In this document: positions 17,341-24,601 of the stretch, piece by piece
Layout of the letters: each line of letters begins with the position of its first letter
Numbering within the stretch: position 1 is the first letter of the stretch
Origin: Prevotella sp.
Lineage (GTDB): Bacteria; Bacteroidota; Bacteroidia; Bacteroidales; Bacteroidaceae
Reading direction: 5' to 3'
Assembly: GCA_017410365.1 (NCBI GenBank)
Contig: JAFQQY010000026.1
Location: forward strand, 1-55,668
Length of the DNA stretch: 55,668 nucleotides
Notes under the pieces: model-generated
Told to the model about the DNA's origin: nothing
Database searches by the model: none
Seen by the model: only the letters and a program-made list of their open reading frames with translations
Position numbers and translations under genes: made by a program

Positions 17341-17490
17341 GGGGGCCTCCCCTAACCCCTCCGAAGGAGGGGGACTTTTGAAGGGTTGAAGGGACCTCCC
17401 CTAACCCCTCCGAAGGAGGGGGACTTTTGAAGGGGTGAAGGAACCTCTCCTAACCCCTCCGAAGGAGGGGGACTTTTTGAAGGATTGAAG
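17341..17490 (+). repeat. Three tandem 49 bp hairpin repeats between ftsH and cdsA
   Basis: The unit CCTCCCCTAACCCCTCCGAA plus GGAGGGGGACTTTT and GAAGGGTTGAAG starts at 17346, 17395 and 17444. Each can form CCCCTCC-GAA-GGAGGGG followed by ACTTTT, resembling a weak intrinsic terminator in the + direction. Repeats of the GAATTGAAGAA type and one GCTGATGAGCGTAAGCGAA word fill the rest up to 17570. Confidence 0.8.
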
Positions 17491-17570
17491 AATTGAAGAA
17501 CTTATATAAAATTGAAGAATTGAAGACTGCTAAGCTGATGAGCGTAAGCGAATAATAGGAGGACTGAAGG

Positions 17571-18419
17571 ATGAAGAATTTTATTGTTAGAGCCATAACG
17601 GGCATTATTTTCGTTGCAGCTATTGTAGTATGCTTTATCAATCCGCTGGCAATGACTTTTCTTTTTGCCATTGTGACAGGGCTGACCATTTGGGAGTTTA
17701 CAGGACTTGTAAATGGGCGGGAAGGTGTGGATACCAACCGCTTTATATGTACTGCTGCCGGTGTCTATTTCTTCGTTGCAATGATTGGCTTTTGCAGTGA
17801 GATAACCCCGTCTACGGTCTTCATTCCATATCTCATTACAGTGGTCTATCTGATGATTTCCGAGTTGTACGCAAAGAATCAGGACCCAGTGAGCACGTGG
17901 GCATATACGATGATGAGTCAGATGTATGTGGCATTGCCGTTCTCTCTGCTTGGCGTGCTGGCATTCCGCGGCACTCATGATGGTGCCATTTACTCATGGT
18001 TGGCACCGCTTAGCGTGTTTGTCTTTCTGTGGATTAATGATACCGGTGCCTATATCTGCGGTTCGCTTCTTGGCAAGCATAAGCTTTTTCCGCGAATAAG
18101 TCCGGGAAAGAGTTGGGAAGGCTCAATAGGCGGCTTTGTGTTTGTTGCCGCAGTTGCAGTACTGATATGGTATCTCACAGACATGTACGGATATAACGAT
18201 TTAGGACTGTCTGTCTATCAGTGGGTTGGCATGGGACTGATTGTTGCCGTGTTCGGCACATGGGGCGACCTTGTTGAGAGTCTGTTTAAACGCACCATAG
18301 GCATTAAGGATAGCGGCAATATACTGCCTGGGCATGGGGGCATGCTCGACCGCTTTGATTCTTCTTTAATGGCGATACCGGCTGCGGTGGTGTATCTTTA
18401 TACGTTGACTCTGTTTTAA
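17571..18419 (+). CDS. cdsA: Phosphatidate cytidylyltransferase
   Basis: A 282-residue integral membrane enzyme that makes CDP-diacylglycerol from phosphatidate and CTP, the precursor of all phospholipids. About seven or eight hydrophobic segments are visible. The family signature near the C-terminus is intact: GDLVESLFKRTIGIKDSG followed by LPGHGGMLDRFDS. It probably shares a transcript with rsfS-ftsH, although three hairpin repeats intervene. The rsfS-ftsH-cdsA order is one I associate with Bacteroidales. Confidence 0.94.
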   Translation: MKNFIVRAITGIIFVAAIVVCFINPLAMTFLFAIVTGLTIWEFTGLVNGREGVDTNRFICTAAGVYFFVAMIGFCSEITPSTVFIPYLITVVYLMISELYAKNQDPVSTWAYTMMSQMYVALPFSLLGVLAFRGTHDGAIYSWLAPLSVFVFLWINDTGAYICGSLLGKHKLFPRISPGKSWEGSIGGFVFVAAVAVLIWYLTDMYGYNDLGLSVYQWVGMGLIVAVFGTWGDLVESLFKRTIGIKDSGNILPGHGGMLDRFDSSLMAIPAAVVYLYTLTLF

Positions 18420-18770
18420 TCAACTCTTTTTTCGCAACCTCACCCGTCCTCTCCTTGCCGTAAGGAGAGGCTCCACCTCTCTCCTCATTCCTCTCTCCTC
18501 AGGCGAGAGGACTTAACCGCTCCTCCCCGTCGCTCTTACACTAAGGTAGGCGGGGCATCAAAGCCCTCGCCTGATTTTTTTTATTCACCTGGCATGTATT
18601 ATTTCCCTCTTTTGAATGAATTGGGTAGGTAACAAAAGGCTTTTGCCGTGAGATGCCTCCCCTTAGCAAGGGGAGGTTAGGAGGGGATTGTGCAAAGCGT
18701 TCCTTTAGAAGTATATATTTCTCGCAACCTCTCCCGTCCTCTCCTTGCTGTAAGGAGAGGGGAGGAATAC
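18420..18770. repeat. Hairpin-rich intergenic repeats between convergent cdsA and lpxB
   Basis: Contains CTCTCCTTG-CCGTA-AGGAGAG type hairpins (about 18448-18472 and 18738-18760), a CCTCCCCTTAGC-AAGGGGAGG hairpin (about 18657-18675) and C/T-rich tracts. They could end transcription from both sides. No gene. Confidence 0.65.
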
Positions 18771-19886
18771 TCAAGATTTTAATAGTCTGACAATGATACG
18801 TGCGGCATTGTCTGGTGCCTTGTTGTTTCCAAGGCGCTGTCTTACCTCCGCATATCCTTCAAGCATGGCATCCCTGCCACTTCCTCCCGGCAGGATGGCT
18901 GCCAATTCCTTGCGTATGTTTTCCACGCTGAATGTGTCGGCCACCAATTCCGTAACCACCTCCTTGTTGGCAATGAGGTTGACAAGTGAGATGTATTTTA
19001 CTTTAAGGACATGGCGGCGCAGGAAACCAAATACCTTGGCGATGGGCGTCTCGTAGCATACCACTTGCGGCACGTTGAAAAGTGCCGTCTCGAGTGTTGC
19101 CGTGCCACTGGTTACGAGTGCGGCAGTCGCTTGTCGGAGCAGCGGGTATGTCTGGTTGTATACCACATTGACGTGCGTGCCGTTGACAAACTGCTCGTAA
19201 TACTCTTTCTCTATGCTTGGTGCGCCAGCCAGTATTATATCATACCTATCAGCATGCTCTTTTGTTACCTCAATCATTGCCGGCAGATTGTCTTTAATCT
19301 CCTGTCGGCGACTGCCTGCAAGTAGGGCGATGATGGGCTTTGAGGTTTTGAGGTTTTGAGGTTCTGAGGTCATGAACTCCTCCACCTCATCTTGTGTGGG
19401 GTTGCCGACATAGTGGATGGGGTAGTGGTGCTTCCCCTCGAAAAACTCCTTTTCGAACGGTAGTATAGAGAACAGTTGGTCGATGTCGCGCTTTATGCTT
19501 TTTATGCGATACTCCTTCCATGCCCATATTTTCGGGGCTATATAGTAGTAGGCAGGAATATTGGTTTTCTCTTTCAGGTATTTTGCTATGCTGAGATTAA
19601 AGCCGGGATAGTCGACCAGGATAACAACATCCGGCTGCCATTCCGTGATGTCGCGCTTGCACATTTTCATATTGCCGAGAATGGTAGGCAAGTGCAGGAG
19701 CACGGGTATGAAACCCATGTAAGCCAGTTCTCTGTAATGCCTGACCATGGTGCCTCCCTCGGCAGCCATCATGTCGCCGCCGAAGAATCTGAACTGTGCA
19801 TCAGGGTCTTCCTTCTTTAATGAGCGCATCAGTCTTGAGGCATGCAAGTCGCCGCTGGCCTCGCCGGCAATAATATAGTATTTCAT
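18771..19886 (-). CDS. lpxB: Lipid-A-disaccharide synthase
   Basis: A 371-residue GT19 glycosyltransferase that joins UDP-diacylglucosamine and lipid X into the lipid A disaccharide at the inner membrane. The N-terminal AGEASGDLHASRLM and FFGGDMMAAEGG, the VDYPGFNLSIAKYLK segment, and the C-terminal-domain GSRRQEIKDNLP and LVTSGTATLET are all present. Between VGNPTQDEVEEF and PIIALLAGSRR a linker MTSEPQNLKTSK is encoded by four tandem octamers (19341-19372), the same TGAGGTTT repeat seen in non-coding DNA. The start overlaps the surE stop (TGATG), so the two are coupled. Confidence 0.94.
   Translation of the reverse strand: MKYYIIAGEASGDLHASRLMRSLKKEDPDAQFRFFGGDMMAAEGGTMVRHYRELAYMGFIPVLLHLPTILGNMKMCKRDITEWQPDVVILVDYPGFNLSIAKYLKEKTNIPAYYYIAPKIWAWKEYRIKSIKRDIDQLFSILPFEKEFFEGKHHYPIHYVGNPTQDEVEEFMTSEPQNLKTSKPIIALLAGSRRQEIKDNLPAMIEVTKEHADRYDIILAGAPSIEKEYYEQFVNGTHVNVVYNQTYPLLRQATAALVTSGTATLETALFNVPQVVCYETPIAKVFGFLRRHVLKVKYISLVNLIANKEVVTELVADTFSVENIRKELAAILPGGSGRDAMLEGYAEVRQRLGNNKAPDNAARIIVRLLKS
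19341..19372 (-). repeat. Octamer repeat inside lpxB coding sequence
   Basis: Four units of 8 bp (TGAGGTTT, TGAGGTTT, TGAGGTTC, TGAGGTCA on the + strand). Read on the coding strand they give PQNLKTSK-like sequence with no stop in any frame. Confidence 0.85.
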
Positions 19887-20653
19887 CAGAATGTCCAGTC
19901 CTTCATTTGTTCAATCATCTCGTAACTCGTCACGTCAATCCTTGTAGGCGTTATGGCAACGTAACCGTTGTTTATGGCCCAGTTGTCGGTATCCTCAGCC
20001 TCAGGTTCGTCGTTGCGGTATTCTCCAACCATCCAGTAGTAGTCATAGTTTCTTGGGTGGTGGCACATTACCGTCTCGTTGAACCATGTGCCCCATGCCA
20101 TTCGGCATACGCGTACCCCTTTGAACTCCTTCGCTTTCGGGAAGTTGACGTTAAGGCAGACGCCCTTTGGCAATCCCTCGCTGAGCAGTCTTTGCGTGAT
20201 GCTTCTTACGACGGCTCTTAGCGGTTCGAAGTCGGCATCCTCGTTGTAGTCGCATAGCGAGAATGCAACCGAAGGAATATATTTCATGCATCCCTCCATA
20301 GTAACCCCCATGGTGCCAGAGTAATGAGTGTTTACCGAAGCATTGTCGCCGTGGTTTATTCCGCCGATAACTATATCGGGAGTACGTGGGCATATTCTGG
20401 CCAGAGCCATCTTGACGCAGTCGACTGGGGTGCCGTTGCACGACCATATCTCAACCCCTTCTCGCTTGCTTTGCTGTTTTAATCGTAGTGGTGTCGTGGC
20501 AGAGAAAGCGCATGCGAATCCGCTTCTTGCCGAGTCGGGGGCACACACTATCACATCGCCCATGTCGGCCACCATGTCTATCAGGCTGTTGATGCCCTTG
20601 GCCTGGTAGCCGTCGTCGTTAGAAATTAATATCAAAGGTTTGTTACTTTTCAT
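19886..20653 (-). CDS. surE: 5'/3'-nucleotidase SurE
   Basis: A 255-residue SurE-type metal-dependent nucleotidase that removes phosphate from nucleoside monophosphates. The active-site start ISNDDGYQAKG (metal-binding Asp-Asp) lies at about residues 10-20; DSARSGFACA and INHGDNASVNTHYSGTMG complete the site. The ATG at 20653 (MKSNKP) is chosen over a start 24 nt upstream because the -7 box (20675-20682) overlaps the longer version. First gene of a two-gene operon with lpxB, transcribed away from parA. Confidence 0.94.
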   Translation of the reverse strand: MKSNKPLILISNDDGYQAKGINSLIDMVADMGDVIVCAPDSARSGFACAFSATTPLRLKQQSKREGVEIWSCNGTPVDCVKMALARICPRTPDIVIGGINHGDNASVNTHYSGTMGVTMEGCMKYIPSVAFSLCDYNEDADFEPLRAVVRSITQRLLSEGLPKGVCLNVNFPKAKEFKGVRVCRMAWGTWFNETVMCHHPRNYDYYWMVGEYRNDEPEAEDTDNWAINNGYVAITPTRIDVTSYEMIEQMKDWTF

Positions 20654-20674
20654 AAAATCTATTTCTTTCGTTTG

Positions 20675-20682
20675 CAAAAGTA
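20675..20682 (-). promoter_or_regulatory. -7 box of surE-lpxB
   Basis: TACTTTTG on the minus strand, 21 nt before the ATG. Confidence 0.6.
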
Positions 20683-20724
20683 CGAAAAAAGGTTCATAAA
20701 TAACATTTTCTCATATAAAATATG

Positions 20725-20732
20725 TATCTTTG
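20725..20732 (+). promoter_or_regulatory. -7 box of the parA operon
   Basis: TATCTTTG, 42 nt before the parA ATG; the -33 box is poor (TTTT near 20706). The two divergent -7 boxes are about 40 bp apart, so the promoters may compete. Confidence 0.55.
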
Positions 20733-20774
20733 CAAGCCAAACACATATATAAAATCGTTTGTTAAATACTAACA

Positions 20775-21542
20775 ATGGGAAAGATAATTGCTTTAGCAAA
20801 CCAAAAAGGAGGAGTGGGCAAAACCACCACGACAATCAATCTGGCAGCATCGCTTGCGACATTGGAGAAGAATGTGCTTGTGGTTGATGCCGATCCGCAG
20901 GCAAATGCATCCAGTGGTTTGGGTGTAGACATCAAGCAGGTGGACTGCTCTCTTTATGAGTGTATCATTGACAAGGCCGACATTCGCGACGCCATATATA
21001 CAACAGACATAGAAGGGCTGGATATTATTCCGAGCCACATAAACCTCGTGGGAGCAGAGATAGAGATGCTCAACGTGAACAACCGCGAGAAGGTGATTAA
21101 GAACATGCTTGCACCTATCGTAAACGAGTACGACTATATCCTAATCGATTGCAGTCCGTCGCTTGGTCTTATCACCGTCAACTCTCTGACTGCTGCCGAT
21201 TCTGTGATCATTCCTGTACAGTGCGAGTATTTCGCGCTTGAGGGAATCAGCAAGTTGCTTAACACCATAAAGATTATCAAGAGCAAGTTGAACACACGAC
21301 TGGAGATAGAGGGATTCCTGCTTACCATGTATGACTCTCGTCTGCGTCTGGCCAATCAGATATACGATGAGGTTAAGCGCCACTTCCAGGAACTGGTGTT
21401 CAAGACCGTCATACAGCGCAATGTCAAGCTTAGCGAGAGTCCAAGCCATGGTCTGCCTGTAATTCTCTATGATGCAGACTCAACAGGTTCGAAGAACCAT
21501 CTGGCATTGGCGAAGGAAATAATCAGTAAGAATACCAAATAA
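20775..21542 (+). CDS. parA: Chromosome partitioning ATPase ParA (Soj)
   Basis: A 255-residue ParA/Soj ATPase that with ParB moves the replication origin region to the cell poles. The deviant Walker A KGGVGKTT is at residues 10-17 (signature Lys at the start), Walker A' is VVDADPQANAS, and Walker B is YILIDCSPSLGL. The length fits chromosomal Soj proteins without an N-terminal extension. Followed 20 nt later by parB. The intact pair with relA/spoT behind supports a chromosomal, not plasmid, origin for the window. Confidence 0.95.
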   Translation: MGKIIALANQKGGVGKTTTTINLAASLATLEKNVLVVDADPQANASSGLGVDIKQVDCSLYECIIDKADIRDAIYTTDIEGLDIIPSHINLVGAEIEMLNVNNREKVIKNMLAPIVNEYDYILIDCSPSLGLITVNSLTAADSVIIPVQCEYFALEGISKLLNTIKIIKSKLNTRLEIEGFLLTMYDSRLRLANQIYDEVKRHFQELVFKTVIQRNVKLSESPSHGLPVILYDADSTGSKNHLALAKEIISKNTK

Positions 21543-21562
21543 CCGTTGTGTGACAAATAATC

Positions 21563-22495
21563 ATGGCAGTACAGAAGAAATATTCTAAGAGCACAAGCGT
21601 ATTGGGGCGCGGTCTCGACGACATAGGAAGCGGACGCGGTCTCGACGCACTTATAGATACGGGTGATGTCCGTACCCAAGGTTCCTCAAACCTCATTGAG
21701 GTGAGTATAGATCAGATAGCACCTAATCCTAATCAGCCTCGTAGAGAGTTTGACGAGGAAGCCCTTCAGGAACTGGCAGTGAGCATTAGTGAGATAGGTA
21801 TCATACAGCCTATCACGCTGCGCCAGATGCCCGATGGCAAATATCAGATTATAGCAGGTGAGCGTCGTTGGCGCGCCTCGCAGATTGCGGGCATGAGCAG
21901 TATTCCTGCTTATATCCGTACTGTTGAGGATGAGGGCGTGATGGAGATGGCGCTTGTTGAGAACATACAGCGCGAGGACCTCAATGCCATAGAGATAGCC
22001 TTGGCATACGAACATCTGGCAGAGGCAACAGGCATGACTCAGGAGAAGATAGCTGCACGTGTCGGCAAGAGCCGTACAGCCATCACCAACTACATGCGTT
22101 TGCTCCGTTTGCCAGCTCAAGTGCAGATTGCACTCAAGAACAAGGAGATAGACATGGGCCATGCCCGTGCCCTTCTGGCCATAACCAGTCCGAGTGCCCA
22201 GATAAAGCTCTTCAAGGAGATTCAGAAGAACGGCTATTCTGTAAGAAAGGTAGAGAGCATGGTTCAGATGCTGAAGAACGGCGAAGACATAAAGTTGGCG
22301 AAAAAGAAAATCACTAGCCAATCGCAATTGCCAGAGGAGTTCAACCTGCTAAAAGACCGTCTGTCAGACTTCTTCAAGACCAAGGTGCAAATGTCGCTCT
22401 CGCCTAAGGGTAAGGGCAAGATAAGCATACAGTTTGCCAACGAAGAAGAGTTGGAGCGAATAATGAATGCTCTCGACAGTGTTAATAACAAGTAG
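21563..22495 (+). CDS. parB: Chromosome partitioning protein ParB (Spo0J)
   Basis: A 310-residue ParB/Spo0J that binds parS sites and spreads as a CTP-dependent clamp. The N-terminal domain has PNPNQPRREFDEEAL and the CTP-binding box GERRWRA, then ENIQREDLNAIEIA. The central HTH (about 150-200: TQEKIAARVGKSRTAITNYM) binds parS; a C-terminal dimerisation region closes the protein. I did not see a perfect canonical parS (TGTTTCACGTGAAACA) in the window, but a mismatch-tolerant scan is needed. Confidence 0.95.
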   Translation: MAVQKKYSKSTSVLGRGLDDIGSGRGLDALIDTGDVRTQGSSNLIEVSIDQIAPNPNQPRREFDEEALQELAVSISEIGIIQPITLRQMPDGKYQIIAGERRWRASQIAGMSSIPAYIRTVEDEGVMEMALVENIQREDLNAIEIALAYEHLAEATGMTQEKIAARVGKSRTAITNYMRLLRLPAQVQIALKNKEIDMGHARALLAITSPSAQIKLFKEIQKNGYSVRKVESMVQMLKNGEDIKLAKKKITSQSQLPEEFNLLKDRLSDFFKTKVQMSLSPKGKGKISIQFANEEELERIMNALDSVNNK

Positions 22496-22546
22496 AAGAA
22501 AGCATAGATAAAGTTGAAGTGTTTTAAAAACATATTGTTTATCCGT

Positions 22547-23293
22547 ATGCTGATGGTTTGTATGATACAGATTGTCAGCATATTGAATCTATCGGCACAG
22601 TCGCAGACGCCACTCGTTGTCAAGCAGGCAAAGACCGTTGATAGCGTGGCGGTGGTGAAAGCCGACACGTTGGCACAGCCACTGCTTGGCGATAGTCTGC
22701 AGGTGGCTCTTGCAGAAGCCGATAGCGTGTTGCTTGGCGACGTGCTTGGCGATACGTTGAAAGTAAAACCCAAGCGCGACTGGTCTACGTGGCGGCCGAG
22801 TCCTCAGCGTGCCTTGTGGCTAGCTTTGGTGATACCCGGTGGCGGTCAGATATACAACCGCAAGTATTGGAAGCTGCCCATCGTCTATGGCGGAATGATG
22901 GGGTGTCTTTATGCCATGAACTGGAACAACATGATGTATAAAGACTATTCGCAGGCCTATCTCGATATTATGGATAGCGATCCTAATACTCAGAGCTACA
23001 ATAAGTTCCTGCACCTGGGTAAGCAGATAGACAGTTCCAACGAAGAGCGCTACAAGAAGATATTCAAGAGCCGTAAGGACAAGTATCGCCGTTGGCGAGA
23101 CCTCAGTTTCTTCTGTCTTCTGGGCGTTTATGCCATATCCGTGATTGATGCCTATGTCGATGCCGAGCTGTCGGAGTTTGACATATCCCGCGACCTGAGC
23201 CTAAAGGTTGAGCCGGCGGTCATCAACAACAACTCTTCGCGCAATGTCTTCGAGGCATCGTCTGTGGGAGTGCAGTGTAGTTTGAATTTTTAA
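22547..23293 (+). CDS. DUF5683 domain protein
   Basis: A Bacteroidota protein of unknown function that normally lies between parB and a lytic transglycosylase, as here. The first hydrophobic segment (MLMVCMIQIVSILNLSAQ) looks like a signal peptide. The DUF5683 region has PSPQRALWLALVIPGGGQIYNRKYWKLP (about residues 85-112), a membrane-associated stretch common in small membrane proteins, and a second hydrophobic segment LSFFCLLGVYAISVIDAYVDA. I prefer the ATG at 22547; a TTG at 22514 in frame would add 11 residues. Envelope localisation is inference. Confidence 0.82.
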   Translation: MLMVCMIQIVSILNLSAQSQTPLVVKQAKTVDSVAVVKADTLAQPLLGDSLQVALAEADSVLLGDVLGDTLKVKPKRDWSTWRPSPQRALWLALVIPGGGQIYNRKYWKLPIVYGGMMGCLYAMNWNNMMYKDYSQAYLDIMDSDPNTQSYNKFLHLGKQIDSSNEERYKKIFKSRKDKYRRWRDLSFFCLLGVYAISVIDAYVDAELSEFDISRDLSLKVEPAVINNNSSRNVFEASSVGVQCSLNF

Positions 23294-23317
23294 TATTAAA
23301 GCATTAAAACGATTATA

Positions 23318-24583
23318 ATGAATAAAAGAACATTACTCATAGCGGTAGGCTTGTTGTTGTGTGGCGTGGGCGCATCCGTTGCTCAGACCACTGCTGAGAA
23401 CGAGATTTCCGTTATAGGTAAAGATGGAAATCCTGAAGTTATTGAGATGCCAGAGGCAATGACCACCGATATAGACAGTTTACTGGGACTATATATGTCA
23501 AAGTCATATCTATATATTGATGAGAATTGCCAGACGGCAGACGAGAGTCCTACCTTCCCCCAGGAAGTCTATATCGAACGATTGAGTCGCATGCCAACAA
23601 TCATCGAAATGCCATACAATGATGTCGTTCGTCAGATGATAGACCGTTATGCCGTTCGTCTGCGTCGCTCAGTGTCATATATGCTTGGCGCTTCAAATTT
23701 CTACAATCCTATTTTCGAGCAAGCTCTTGAGGCATATAATCTGCCTATGGAGTTGAAATATCTTCCGGTGATAGAGTCGGCGCTAAATCCAGTCGCAGTG
23801 TCACGTGCCAAGGCCACCGGTCTATGGCAGTTTATGCTTGCCACAGGAAAGCAATACGGACTAAAGGTAAATTCGCTTGTCGATGAGCGTTGCGACCCGA
23901 TAAAGTCGTCTTATGCAGCCGCTCATTTCCTGAGTGACCTTTACAAGATTTTCGGCAACTGGCATTTGGTTATTGCCGCCTACAACTGCGGTCCGGAAAA
24001 CGTAAATAAAGCCATCCGCCGTTCCAACGGTGTAAAGGATTACTGGCAGATATACCCATATTTGCCAAAGGAAACCCGCGGCTATGTTCCTGCTTTTATT
24101 GCAGCCAACTATATCATGACCTACTATTGCGAGCACAATATCTGTCCGCTGCGCACCCAGTTGCCTATCTATACAGACACGATTATGCTCGACCGTAATG
24201 TTCATTTCGAGCAGATAGCAGCCTATTGTGGCTTGGCTGTAGAGCATATCAAGTCGCTCAATCCTTCCTACCGCAACAATATTATCCCCGGTCAGACGGA
24301 ACTGTCATGCCTTCGTTTGCCACAGTCATACATAAGCAAGTTTATTGACAACGAAGATTCTATCTATGCCTATAAGAAAGATTCTCTGTTGCCTAACCGT
24401 GCTGTGGTAGCGGTAAACAACAAGGAAGTGGCATCGTCTGGCGGACGTTATCATCGTGTCCGTTCTGGTCAGACACTTGGCGGCATTGCCCGTAAGTATC
24501 GCACGACAGTAAGTCGCATCAAGCGCCTCAACGGATTGCGGAGCAATAACATCAGAGTAGGACAGAGATTGAGAGTGAGATGA
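23318..24583 (+). CDS. Lytic murein transglycosylase with LysM (MltD-like)
   Basis: A 421-residue secreted cell-wall enzyme that cleaves the MurNAc-GlcNAc bond to form 1,6-anhydro ends. The signal peptide (residues 1-22, ending VAQT) has no lipobox. The SLT domain has the catalytic Glu in LPVIESALNP (about residue 150), then ATGLWQFMLATGKQYGL and VIAAYNCGPENVNKAI. One LysM domain closes the protein (RVRSGQTLGGIARKYR...IKRLNGL...VGQRLRV), giving peptidoglycan binding. Located between DUF5683 and relA/spoT, a conserved order in Bacteroidales. Confidence 0.92.
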   Translation: MNKRTLLIAVGLLLCGVGASVAQTTAENEISVIGKDGNPEVIEMPEAMTTDIDSLLGLYMSKSYLYIDENCQTADESPTFPQEVYIERLSRMPTIIEMPYNDVVRQMIDRYAVRLRRSVSYMLGASNFYNPIFEQALEAYNLPMELKYLPVIESALNPVAVSRAKATGLWQFMLATGKQYGLKVNSLVDERCDPIKSSYAAAHFLSDLYKIFGNWHLVIAAYNCGPENVNKAIRRSNGVKDYWQIYPYLPKETRGYVPAFIAANYIMTYYCEHNICPLRTQLPIYTDTIMLDRNVHFEQIAAYCGLAVEHIKSLNPSYRNNIIPGQTELSCLRLPQSYISKFIDNEDSIYAYKKDSLLPNRAVVAVNNKEVASSGGRYHRVRSGQTLGGIARKYRTTVSRIKRLNGLRSNNIRVGQRLRVR

Positions 24584-24601
24584 TAAGCAATATATAGAAA
24601 T

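Noticed and set aside
20654-20774. A canonical parS site near parAB
   Set aside because: No perfect TGTTTCACGTGAAACA was seen; a tolerant scan is needed before any claim.
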